DNA of 64,000 bases from JdFR-22 sp964534325 (GTDB lineage Archaea; Halobacteriota; Archaeoglobi; Archaeoglobales; Archaeoglobaceae): assembly GCA_964534325.1 (NCBI GenBank), contig CAZHOR010000011.1:1-64000 (forward strand), written 5' to 3'. The notes under the pieces were generated by a model, which saw nothing but the letters and a program-made list of their open reading frames with translations, had not been told where the DNA came from and did no database searches. Shown piece after piece: positions 49,406-58,105 of this stretch (position 1 is the first letter of the stretch; each line of letters opens with the position of its first letter). Made by a program: the position numbers and the translations under genes.

Positions 49406-50461
49406 ATGGACATACTACAACTGCCACAGCTGGTGGAGAGCCTTCCACAGGATTCGAGGAAGTTATTCGACCGGATCTTCGATGTTTCCGTAAATGACGG
49501 TGAGCTGGTCCTGCCGGACACGATGAAGGAGTGGGCCGAAAACAAATTCGGGAAATGTCAGAGACAGCGTATTGTCAGAGTTACCAATAAGGTCATCTGG
49601 GAAGGCACTCTATTCAATGAATTGAGGAGCAAGAGACCGGTAGAAGTCAGATCTGATGAAGAGCTGGATAAGATCATAGAAGAGACCAAAAGAGGGCTTT
49701 TTTGCCACCCCGAAACCCATACCCCTGCCGACCCCTTTGGGAGAGTGAAGGGGAAGCACTGCATTACGGCAGCCAACATAGCCAAATACGATTACCTTCA
49801 TGGATTGATCATATTCAACGACCACAATCCATTCATCTATGACCAGGAAAAGATAGAAGATTATCTTCAAACCGCAAAAGAGTGGTTCAAAAAGGCCTAT
49901 GAATACGACAGCAGAGCACTCTACCCCTTTTTTATGTGGAACTGTTTGTGGAGGGCCGCTGCCAGTATTGTTCACGGACACGCTCAGGTATTGATATCAG
50001 AAAAGCCTTACTCCACAGCAGAATTCATAAGGAAGTCGGCATCGAACTACTCCCAAAAATATGGTAGTAACTATTTCGATGACCTGTTCACCGTTCATCA
50101 CGCTCTTGAAATTGGCAAGGAAGTGAGTGGGGTCAAATTGATGGCCAATCTGGCTCCAGTTAAGGAAAAAGAGATGGTCATGATATCACGGAATTTAACT
50201 GATCTCCCTTTCTGTATAAGCAGGGCATTGAAGTGCTATTACCGGCTGGGGGTGAGGAGCTTTACTCTGGCCATAATCATGCCTCCCCTGAAAGAGATAC
50301 CTGACTGGAATGGCTTCCCCTATGTGGTGAGACTGGTGGATAGGGGTGACCTCATGAGCAGGACCACAGACATAGGGGCTATGGAACTCTACGCCGGGCA
50401 TTCCGTAGTCTCCAGCGACCCCTTTAAAGTCTTTAAAGAGCTGGAAAAAGAGCTGAAGTAA
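49406..50461 (+). CDS. GalT-like (HIT-superfamily) nucleotidyltransferase
   Basis: A 351-residue protein resembling galactose-1-phosphate uridylyltransferase, with the active-site SIVHGHAQVLIS near residue 190 (His-x-His-x-Gln). The N-terminal zinc motif of classical GalT is not evident. Next to glucan phosphorylase and a sugar nucleotidyltransferase, it may exchange NMP groups between sugar phosphates, for example to recycle nucleotide sugars. The substrate is inference. Convergent with the phosphorylase gene. Confidence 0.72.
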   Translation: MDILQLPQLVESLPQDSRKLFDRIFDVSVNDGELVLPDTMKEWAENKFGKCQRQRIVRVTNKVIWEGTLFNELRSKRPVEVRSDEELDKIIEETKRGLFCHPETHTPADPFGRVKGKHCITAANIAKYDYLHGLIIFNDHNPFIYDQEKIEDYLQTAKEWFKKAYEYDSRALYPFFMWNCLWRAAASIVHGHAQVLISEKPYSTAEFIRKSASNYSQKYGSNYFDDLFTVHHALEIGKEVSGVKLMANLAPVKEKEMVMISRNLTDLPFCISRALKCYYRLGVRSFTLAIIMPPLKEIPDWNGFPYVVRLVDRGDLMSRTTDIGAMELYAGHSVVSSDPFKVFKELEKELK

Positions 50462-50484
50462 AGTAACGTTAAGTGACTGTAAAG

Positions 50485-52206
50485 TCAGAAATACGCGTTC
50501 AGGAGGTATTGCTGGACCATGCGGTGGGAGTTGAAGAATGAAGAGTTGAAAGCTATGGCATACCTCATTACTTTGGTCCATTCGCTCATATTGCGGTAGA
50601 ACATGGGCAGGATCAAGTTTTCCAGCTTATTATAGAGGTCCTGAGCGTCTTTGGTACGCTCCAAATCCTCAGAATTTTCCGTTGTTATGGGACCGATCCC
50701 CCAACCGGTGACGCCTTCTATGCATCCTTCTAACCACCATCCATCCAGTATGCTTAATTGAGGTACGCCGTTGAGGGATGCTTTCATCCCGCTGGTGCCG
50801 GATGCTTCCAGGGGCCTCATGGGGGTGTTGAGCCACAGGTCCACCCCGGGTATCAGCATTTTTGCCAGATCCATGTTGTAGTTCTCCAGAAACACTATTT
50901 TTATGTCATCTTTTATCTCTTCTTTCACTTCAAAGATCTGTTTCAAAAGCCCTTTCCCTTCAGTATCATTGGGATGGGCTTTACCCGCCAGAATAATCTG
51001 TAAGGGATGCTCTCTGGAGATCTTAACCAATCTCTGGGGGTCACTAAAAAGCAGGTCAGGTCTCTTGTATTTGGTAATCCTTCTGGCAAAACCCACAGTG
51101 AGTTTATTGTAATCCATGTCTACATCGTGCTTGGAGTTCACAGAATCTATTAGTTTTCTTTTGGCTTCTTCGTGAGCGCTGAGTATCTCTGTGCGCGGTA
51201 TGGAAGCCACATACCTCAAATCGAAAGGATCCTTTCTCCAGCCGCTTATATAACTATCATATAACTTGCGAAAAGGAGGAGATGTCCAGAATACGTGGTG
51301 CACACCGTTGGTGATAGAATCGACGGGATATCCCGGATAAAGTGTTCTGAATACCTCTCCATGTCTTTTAGCTACCCCATTTATGTATTCGCTGTGGCTC
51401 AACGCCAACAGGGTCATGTCCATCTCGTTTTCAGAAGATATTCTTTCCATTTGCTCATCCAGATAATCCCCCAGAACAGCCTTGACCATGGGAACAGGAA
51501 AGACGTCATGACCTGCAGAGACCGGTGTGTGGGTGGTGAAGATACATTTATCCCTCACAATATCCAGAACCTGCTCTTCGGGAATATCGGAGTTGTTGCC
51601 CTTGATCTCCTTCATCAGCTCCATAGCGACCAGAGCAGAATGACCCTCGTTCATGTGGTACCTCCTGATATGATGCCCCAGAGCTTCCAGCATACGTACC
51701 CCACCGATACCCAGAACAATCTCTTGCTTTAGTCTGTATTTCTTGTCACCGCCGTAAAGATAATAGGTTATTTCTCTATCAGAAGGTTCATTTTCAAACA
51801 GATTGGTGTCCAGAAAATAAACTGGAACCTGAAAGCCCCCGATACCTGTTATAATGTACCTCCAGGCCTGGATTATAACTTCTCTACCCTCAATAGTCAC
51901 AGAGACTTTAGGCGACATGAGTACAGTATGATCATCCATCCTCCAGCATTCCGGCTTTTCTATCTGATCACCTGATTTACCTACTTCTTGACACAGATAG
52001 CCTCCGTTGCTGGCCAGTGTTATGGCCAGAATGGGTATATTCATATCCGCACAGGACCTCAATATATCGCCAGCCAGTATCCCCAGTCCACCACTATAAG
52101 TAGGTATTTTACTGTCTATTCCTACTTCCATAGTAAAAAGAGCGATTTGACTTTCTCTTTCTGATGATGAGTTATTCTGCATTAGTTTACCTCCACAATG
52201 GGCCAA
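50485..52206 (-). CDS. glgP: Alpha-glucan (glycogen/maltodextrin) phosphorylase
   Basis: A 573-residue phosphorylase of the short TIGR02094-type family (GT35), common in archaea. Motifs: GGLGILAGDILRS at the start, RRYHMNEGHSALVA, TNGVHHVFWTSPP and the PLP-lysine segment EASGTSGMKASLNG (about 475-490). It releases glucose 1-phosphate from stored glucan. GAGGTAAA precedes the start. It is divergent from the nucleotidyltransferase gene. Confidence 0.92.
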   Translation of the reverse strand: MAHCGGKLMQNNSSSERESQIALFTMEVGIDSKIPTYSGGLGILAGDILRSCADMNIPILAITLASNGGYLCQEVGKSGDQIEKPECWRMDDHTVLMSPKVSVTIEGREVIIQAWRYIITGIGGFQVPVYFLDTNLFENEPSDREITYYLYGGDKKYRLKQEIVLGIGGVRMLEALGHHIRRYHMNEGHSALVAMELMKEIKGNNSDIPEEQVLDIVRDKCIFTTHTPVSAGHDVFPVPMVKAVLGDYLDEQMERISSENEMDMTLLALSHSEYINGVAKRHGEVFRTLYPGYPVDSITNGVHHVFWTSPPFRKLYDSYISGWRKDPFDLRYVASIPRTEILSAHEEAKRKLIDSVNSKHDVDMDYNKLTVGFARRITKYKRPDLLFSDPQRLVKISREHPLQIILAGKAHPNDTEGKGLLKQIFEVKEEIKDDIKIVFLENYNMDLAKMLIPGVDLWLNTPMRPLEASGTSGMKASLNGVPQLSILDGWWLEGCIEGVTGWGIGPITTENSEDLERTKDAQDLYNKLENLILPMFYRNMSEWTKVMRYAIAFNSSFFNSHRMVQQYLLNAYF

Positions 52207-52466
52207 CTAAAAACCCAACGAGTGGTTACTTTAAATTTACTCTTAAGATATTCATTCTTTACGATACAAAATTAGATACAAATACAAGTGGTTTTTTAAT
52301 AATATTATATAAATTATTTAAATAAGCAGAAAAATTCAATACACCCACCGGGTCTATTTGGCTCTCTCCTACATGTTGTATTAAGAAAATTATGCTGATA
52401 AGTAGGATTAAAGTTGGTTTGAACTAAACCAAAAGTTATAAAGCATTACACTGGGCTATTTTAGAT

Positions 52467-53753
52467 ATGGATATTGATAGACTCAGATGCTTCATTCCCG
52501 TGGGGGGTCAGGCCAAAAGATTAAGACCACTTACTCAAGATATCTCCAAGCCCTGTGTCAGATTCCTTAACAGGCCCTTAATCGAGTTTTCTATGGCCAT
52601 GCTGTCAGATCAGGGGGTCAAGAACTATATTTTTGGAGAGAGGGGTTTCACCAATTACACCAACCTTTTCGACATGTACAGAGAAGGTATTGGTTTTTCC
52701 TCAACTTATGGAGTAGAGCCAAGAGTGCACATCAAACACCAGCCCAACTTTGAGGATCTGGGGAGTGCTGATTCATACAGGCTCAATATGGATTACTATG
52801 ACATCAGAGACCCCGTAATGGTCATACAGGGGGACAACCTCTTCAGTATCGACATAAAGGAGTTTATAAGACAACATGAAGAAAAGAATGCGGTCATGAG
52901 TATCGCCCTCTCCAGAGTGAGTAGAGTTGAAGAGTACGGTGTGGCAGAGCTGGACCAGGATATGAGGATAAATAGATTCGTGGAAAAACCCAAAGCAGAT
53001 GAAGCCCCCAGTGACCTGGCCAACGCCGGCATCTACCTCCTGTCACCTGAGGTGAGGGATGTGGTAGAGAGCGAAAAGGTAAAAAGGATGATAAAAGAAA
53101 GGAACAGGCTGGATTTCGGTTTTGACCTCATACCATATCTGGTGGACAATGGATACAAGGTTTATGGTTATGAACTTGACGTGTGGCACGATGTGGGTAG
53201 TCCAGAAAGATATCTCAGTGCTATGCAAGCCGTACTCCACGGCGCTATGGACATAAGGATCCTGGAGGATAGAATATCTCCTCAAAGAAATATCTGGGTC
53301 CAGGGATACAGTGAAGAGTCTAACAAAAGGAGAGAAGAGCTAGTCAGAAAGTATACGGATGGCAGGTTATCCATAGAAGGTGCAGCTCTAATAGGGAGGC
53401 ACACTACCATTGGGGATTATTCGAGGATAGTCAATTCAAATATTGATAACTTCTGCATTATGGGAGACTACGTGACCGTCGAAAAGTCTGCCGTAATGGA
53501 TGCCGCCAGAATTGGAGACTATACTCACATCTCAGACAGCATCATAGGTAGAAAGGTGTTGATAAACTCCACCGCTGACAAAAGAACCTCTATTGAGAGG
53601 AATTCAGTAATAGGCAACGGAGTCACCGTCAGAAAAGGGTGTACAATAATTGGGACCAGGATTAATCCCGGACTGACAATACCACCAGGTATGACCTACC
53701 TAAACAAATTCCTCCAGAATTACGAAGATGTAGTGGAGCAGGCCTCCACCTGA
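52467..53753 (+). CDS. Sugar-phosphate nucleotidyltransferase (GlgC-like)
   Basis: A 428-residue NDP-sugar pyrophosphorylase. The N-terminal signature is GGQAKRLRPLTQDISKPCV (about 13-31; most relatives have GGxGTRL), with the sugar-binding NAGIYLLSPEV. Residues about 305-415 are left-handed beta-helix hexapeptide repeats (IGDYSRIVNS, IGDYTHISDS). Beside glycogen synthase it most likely makes ADP-glucose from glucose 1-phosphate. Other NDP-sugars are possible. Confidence 0.8.
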   Translation: MDIDRLRCFIPVGGQAKRLRPLTQDISKPCVRFLNRPLIEFSMAMLSDQGVKNYIFGERGFTNYTNLFDMYREGIGFSSTYGVEPRVHIKHQPNFEDLGSADSYRLNMDYYDIRDPVMVIQGDNLFSIDIKEFIRQHEEKNAVMSIALSRVSRVEEYGVAELDQDMRINRFVEKPKADEAPSDLANAGIYLLSPEVRDVVESEKVKRMIKERNRLDFGFDLIPYLVDNGYKVYGYELDVWHDVGSPERYLSAMQAVLHGAMDIRILEDRISPQRNIWVQGYSEESNKRREELVRKYTDGRLSIEGAALIGRHTTIGDYSRIVNSNIDNFCIMGDYVTVEKSAVMDAARIGDYTHISDSIIGRKVLINSTADKRTSIERNSVIGNGVTVRKGCTIIGTRINPGLTIPPGMTYLNKFLQNYEDVVEQAST

Positions 53754-53798
53754 ACAGCCTGTTCTCCCAAAACTGTACTTTGCATAACTTGCACACAA

Positions 53799-53951
53799 CC
53801 AGAAATGCGTTCTGGAGCCGCGTGGTATCGCGAAGCGATACCACTAGTATTAAGAGAACATTCAAGCTAGTTCGTTAGTCTTTGCTTTTGACTGGTCAAT
53901 CTTAAGAGAGGTATACTTACCAAGCTGTTTATAGTTTATATTACAGTAAAA
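53799..53951. repeat. Repeated structured element, copy 2
   Basis: CCAGAA-ATGCG-TTCTGG, GAGCCGC and the perfect hairpin GTGGTATCGC-GAA-GCGATACCAC are followed, about 90 bases later, by TTATATTACAGTAAAAAAA. The same order occurs at 10734-10824, with a shorter middle. It lies between convergent genes here. It looks like the end(s) of a small mobile element. No gene fills the 53754-53995 gap. Confidence 0.6.
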
Positions 53952-53995
53952 AAATAAAAAAGAGAATATAATATAGACATAGATATTGATATTGT

Positions 53996-55144
53996 TCAGA
54001 AATCCATTTTGCTGTAGGTCTTTCCCATACTATTTGCTATTGTCTTCCACTTGAAGTTTCTCTCCACTTTTTCTCTTCCTCTCTTCCCCATCTTTTTAGA
54101 ATCTGAGTTGGAGTCCATAACGTAATTAATCCCCCATGCAATGGATTGGGGAGTGGTATAAACTTTGATTCCGTTCTCAAAATTATCTATGTTCTCCGAC
54201 AGCCCCCCAACTTCAGTAGCTACTACTCCTTTTTTGGCGCTCCACGCCTCAAGCAAAACCAGTCCAAAGGGCTCGTTCCTGCTGGGTATCGCCACAAGGT
54301 CACTGGCGTTCAACAATCTCACCAGCTCTATGTCGGGCAGATAACCCATGAATTTCACTGCGTTCATAGTGCTTGCTTTACCGATCAAGTAGCTCCTCAT
54401 ATCCCCATCTCCGGCAAAGAGAAATCTGGCGTTCTTGTGATCCTTCAATATACTTGGAACCGACTCGACCAGCATATCAGGACCTTTTTGGCGGACCAGC
54501 CTTCCCATATAGAACACCAGAGGGTCCTGAGGGTTCATGCCGTACTCTTTTTTCACCTCATCCGGATCGACATCCAAATAGTACTTTTCCGGATGTATTC
54601 CATTGGGGACCACATCCAGCTTCCATTCTGGAACATCATACAGCCACATTACCTCTCTTTTCAGGGTTCTGGATACTGTAGTGGCTTTTTTACATACAAG
54701 GGCAGAATACCACTCCTTATTGGAAATTTCTTTGAACTCCCACCAATCCCCAAAAGCGTTACCGTTCCTCCCGTACTCTGTAGAGTGCAGGGTCAAGACG
54801 GTGGGCCTATCCTGTAATAAATGGAGAGCCTCAGTGGGATGCCAGTCGTGAAAATGCAGGATATCAAAACTGCCTCCTTTTTCGATCTTAGAGTAGTCAT
54901 CCGCCATCAATATGCTCATATTCTTGCAATAATCCAGTATAGTATCTCCTGCGGGATGGCAATAGTGATAGGTGATGTTCTCTATCTCTTCACTTTTCTT
55001 TTCTCCTGTACCCAGCGTAAAAAAGTGGACTTCGTGATCCTGAGCCAGATTTTCGGCTAAGCAAGTAGCTGCTGAAGCCAACCCCCCGATCCTTACGGAG
55101 TGTAGGGACTCCCAACAAAAGAAACCTATTCGAAGTGTTTCCAC
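53996..55144 (-). CDS. glgA: Glycogen synthase-like glycosyltransferase
   Basis: A 382-residue GT-B glycosyltransferase (GT4/GT5). The glycogen-synthase start is GFFCWESLHSVRIGGLASAA, then LHFHDWHPTEALHLL and VPNGIHPEKY. The nucleotide-sugar site is PSRNEPFGLVLLEAWSAKK (about 300-318). It should elongate alpha-1,4-glucan from ADP-glucose. It is shorter than bacterial GlgA but typical of archaeal forms. The GTG start overlaps the end of the GH57 gene by 19 bases. Confidence 0.85.
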   Translation of the reverse strand: METLRIGFFCWESLHSVRIGGLASAATCLAENLAQDHEVHFFTLGTGEKKSEEIENITYHYCHPAGDTILDYCKNMSILMADDYSKIEKGGSFDILHFHDWHPTEALHLLQDRPTVLTLHSTEYGRNGNAFGDWWEFKEISNKEWYSALVCKKATTVSRTLKREVMWLYDVPEWKLDVVPNGIHPEKYYLDVDPDEVKKEYGMNPQDPLVFYMGRLVRQKGPDMLVESVPSILKDHKNARFLFAGDGDMRSYLIGKASTMNAVKFMGYLPDIELVRLLNASDLVAIPSRNEPFGLVLLEAWSAKKGVVATEVGGLSENIDNFENGIKVYTTPQSIAWGINYVMDSNSDSKKMGKRGREKVERNFKWKTIANSMGKTYSKMDF

Positions 55145-56634
55145 AATTCATCACTCCTTTGCTTAACAACCTCCCTCATTATTTTCTTATCCTCTAAATT
55201 ATTAATTCTTTCTGACAACGTTTTATCTCCTAATATATATTTAACCCATTTAGAAAAATCACTGGCAGAGCTATGGAAGTTAAAGTGTCCTTCATTCATT
55301 ATTTTCAGGGTTTCAGCAAGCTCATCCATGCTGTGGGCACCTATATTGGCATAAGTCTTATCATAATAAAAGCTAAGCCCTTTTTCTGGAGGTAGCAGTC
55401 GGAGATAGTAGGCCGCGCTCTTGTATGGTTCTTCAAGCTTCTCCACGCATTTGGAGTAAAAATCCGACAATATCCTCATATAGGCTGCAAAAACCTCAAA
55501 GGGACTTTGCTGAGAGAAGTAGCTGTGAACTGTACCTGGAGAGTCTTCTTTAGCGTACATGTAGTACAGATTGTCGCTGACCTGCAGATACCTCCACAGG
55601 TTGAGCATGTTCCTGTCACCTGTTCTCTCCACAATTTTTTGTGACTTTTTTAGGTGATTGAAACAGGTTCTCTGCATGCTGTTCCCTATCCATGCGCTAG
55701 TGTCCTTATCAATGTCAGCCCATGATAGCGTCTCCTGTTCCCCCATACTGATTTCGTCTACTGGTTCTCTGCGAGCCAGTTCAGATGGTAAAGCAAACTC
55801 CATTTCCTCATGGAGAACCTCACCGGGGAGCCATTTCAAAAATTCAAAGATACCCGATTCTTTCCAGTGGTGCTCTCCAAATGTCTCGTAATCAATAAAC
55901 AAGTTTATACAGCTTCCACAAGCTTCCTTGATCCATTGAGCATACTTGTTGGCCGTCAGGGGGAACTCTTCCCAAGTCCAGCTGGAAAATCTGAATGCCA
56001 CGTCATCCGATAACTTGTAATTCCTCAGGAGCAGTCTTATATTACTGTCTTTAAGCCTGTAAATGTGATTGGGGTTTCTGGGCCCCATTATCCTTTCCGC
56101 CCCTTCGGTGAATATGGCATCAAACCCCATGCTCTCCACGGTGCGGGCGATGCTATCATTATAGATGAACTCCGTATTTTCAAAGACTGTGGGCCGGGTA
56201 TGGAATATGTCCTGCATGAGGTCACTATGCATGCTTATCTGATCTTTAAACTCCTGTTTATCCTCGAAAAGGCCCGCCAGAGAATGATAGTAAGTTTGAC
56301 CCAAAACTTCCACATTCTTCTTTTTGACCAGCTGAGCAAATAAGTCCAGGAGGTCCTTATCCCATTTCTCGCACTGCTCCACAAAAATTCCAGAAAAGCT
56401 AAAGGATGCTTTGAACTGGGGATACTCATCCAGTTTTTCCATCATTATGCGGGTGGCTGGATAGTAGCACTTCTCCGCCACCTTTTTGAACATTTGCTTA
56501 TTCCAGGAATTGTTGAAGAAAACATCCATTAAGTCTTCTTTATTTTGGGCGTATTCCGGCTTAAAATTCCGGTTTATCCTGTAAGGCTGGTGGACTTCAA
56601 ACGATAATGAAACCCTCATACCTTGGTTTTTCAT
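55126..56634 (-). CDS. GH57 alpha-amylase-type glycoside hydrolase
   Basis: A GH57 enzyme of about 502 residues. Family features: SLSFEVHQPYRI at the start, EVLGQTYYHSLAGLF, the catalytic region ENTEFIYND, and LFIDYETFGEHH with the second acidic residue. GH57 proteins cut or transfer alpha-glucans in heat-adapted and archaeal species. It is translated just ahead of glycogen synthase, so it may trim or recycle the polymer. I choose the ATG at 56634. The open frame begins at 56664, and ATG 56619 is the other option. Confidence 0.85.
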   Translation of the reverse strand: MKNQGMRVSLSFEVHQPYRINRNFKPEYAQNKEDLMDVFFNNSWNKQMFKKVAEKCYYPATRIMMEKLDEYPQFKASFSFSGIFVEQCEKWDKDLLDLFAQLVKKKNVEVLGQTYYHSLAGLFEDKQEFKDQISMHSDLMQDIFHTRPTVFENTEFIYNDSIARTVESMGFDAIFTEGAERIMGPRNPNHIYRLKDSNIRLLLRNYKLSDDVAFRFSSWTWEEFPLTANKYAQWIKEACGSCINLFIDYETFGEHHWKESGIFEFLKWLPGEVLHEEMEFALPSELARREPVDEISMGEQETLSWADIDKDTSAWIGNSMQRTCFNHLKKSQKIVERTGDRNMLNLWRYLQVSDNLYYMYAKEDSPGTVHSYFSQQSPFEVFAAYMRILSDFYSKCVEKLEEPYKSAAYYLRLLPPEKGLSFYYDKTYANIGAHSMDELAETLKIMNEGHFNFHSSASDFSKWVKYILGDKTLSERINNLEDKKIMREVVKQRSDELWKHFE

Positions 56635-56706
56635 CTTAAGTAATATAATTGTTATCGATATCAACTATAATTTTGTGGTTTGAGTTAACAACCCTTAAGT
56701 TGAGGG

Positions 56707-58080
56707 TTACCATCGTCTGGACAGCTTATACCAGGGATGGAAAGAGACAATACTTTCTCTGGGTAATTTTTCTGTTTTGGTAATGGTATCTATTGCCAGC
56801 AGGTAGTCGATGATCCTCACGGGCATCAGGAAGTTGCACCTAACGTATTCTCTGGCCTTCTTCCCGATTTTCTCTCTCTCTTTCTCGTCCCTGAGCAGCT
56901 TCACTATAATATCCGCGGCTTCAGATTCTTTATCGTAGAGGAAACCGTTATCAGAGCTCCTGACCTGCAGGGCTATTCCTCCCGCAGGCCTGGCCACAAC
57001 GGGTGTTCCCTTCCACATGGCTTCGGTGACAGTGAGTCCAAAACCTTCCTTTTGGGAGTTCTGGATTATTACTGATGATATCCTCTGAATGGTGTTAACA
57101 AAGGTATCATTCCATTCTTTAAAGATATGAATGTCATCATCGTCTTTTGTCAGCTCTAAAAGTTCTTTGTAAATTCTTTCTCCTTCAGGGTCATCGGGAG
57201 CGAACCCACCCAAAAGAATTAACTGACAGTCCTCTTTTTCCTTTACTTTTTTGAATATAGAAACTACTCCTTCAGGGTCTTTCCAGGGGTCAAATCTGCC
57301 GATTTGGGCAATAATTGGTCTTTCTGTATTTACTCTTTCTCTTTCAAGAGTGCGCTCTATTTCTCTATCACTCAATTCTCTATTTTTTTCCGATAAGGGG
57401 TCAATAAAGGGAGGAATAATGAATTTGGGTAAAGGCCACTGGTATATGACGAAATGGGCAGCGGTAAAAATAACTCCATCGAAAGCCTCAGCCCAGTAGG
57501 TTGCAAAGTTCCACAAATCAGGATTCATTCTCATAGAATACTCGTCTATATCTATATGACATCTCCACATCCACTTCTGGTTATCCACTCTCAATTCTTT
57601 TGCCAGCGCGAGTGGCTGAGGATCATGAACAAAAACCACATCAGGGTCATAATCTATTATATTTGCCTCCACATTCTCCTTTATAGTAGCAAAGTAGATT
57701 TTTTCGTCTTCCTCCGTTAGTTCTCCTTTTTTACCCTGTAAGAGATGGTGAAGAGTTTTAGTTACTTCAAAGAAATCTTCACTACCAGTGATTACCTTCC
57801 ATTCATCCTCAACCCCGATCAAATTCATAAAAGGGACAGAAGAACGGAGCATCTCTGCAACTCCCCCACCATAAGGCGTAGAGCTTAATTCCAATACTCT
57901 TTCATCACTGACCCTCTCAGAGACTTCCTTTAACTTATCTATCTTATCTTCACCCACGACCCTTGCATAATCGTTCAGAGATGGTACAAATAAGGGCCTG
58001 TACCCTTTTCTTGGACTGTATACTGTTCCGTCAGAGAGTGGAGGTACTTTTTCTCCTCTCATTTTTTCTTCGCTTTCCAT
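56707..58080 (-). CDS. treT: Trehalose glycosyltransferring synthase (TreT)
   Basis: A GT4 enzyme of about 457 residues similar to archaeal TreT, which reversibly makes trehalose from NDP-glucose and glucose. Recognisable are YGGGVAEMLRSSVPFMN, VVFVHDPQPLALAK, AQIGRFDPWKDPEGV and NSQKEGFGLTVTEAMWKGTP. The ATG at 58080 is favoured because GTGAT lies five bases before it; a GTG at 58089 is the alternative. It is in line with glgB and treS, so probably one transcript. Confidence 0.87.
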   Translation of the reverse strand: MESEEKMRGEKVPPLSDGTVYSPRKGYRPLFVPSLNDYARVVGEDKIDKLKEVSERVSDERVLELSSTPYGGGVAEMLRSSVPFMNLIGVEDEWKVITGSEDFFEVTKTLHHLLQGKKGELTEEDEKIYFATIKENVEANIIDYDPDVVFVHDPQPLALAKELRVDNQKWMWRCHIDIDEYSMRMNPDLWNFATYWAEAFDGVIFTAAHFVIYQWPLPKFIIPPFIDPLSEKNRELSDREIERTLERERVNTERPIIAQIGRFDPWKDPEGVVSIFKKVKEKEDCQLILLGGFAPDDPEGERIYKELLELTKDDDDIHIFKEWNDTFVNTIQRISSVIIQNSQKEGFGLTVTEAMWKGTPVVARPAGGIALQVRSSDNGFLYDKESEAADIIVKLLRDEKEREKIGKKAREYVRCNFLMPVRIIDYLLAIDTITKTEKLPRESIVSFHPWYKLSRRW

Positions 58081-58105
58081 ATAGATCACGTTGCCTTTTA
58101 ACCTT

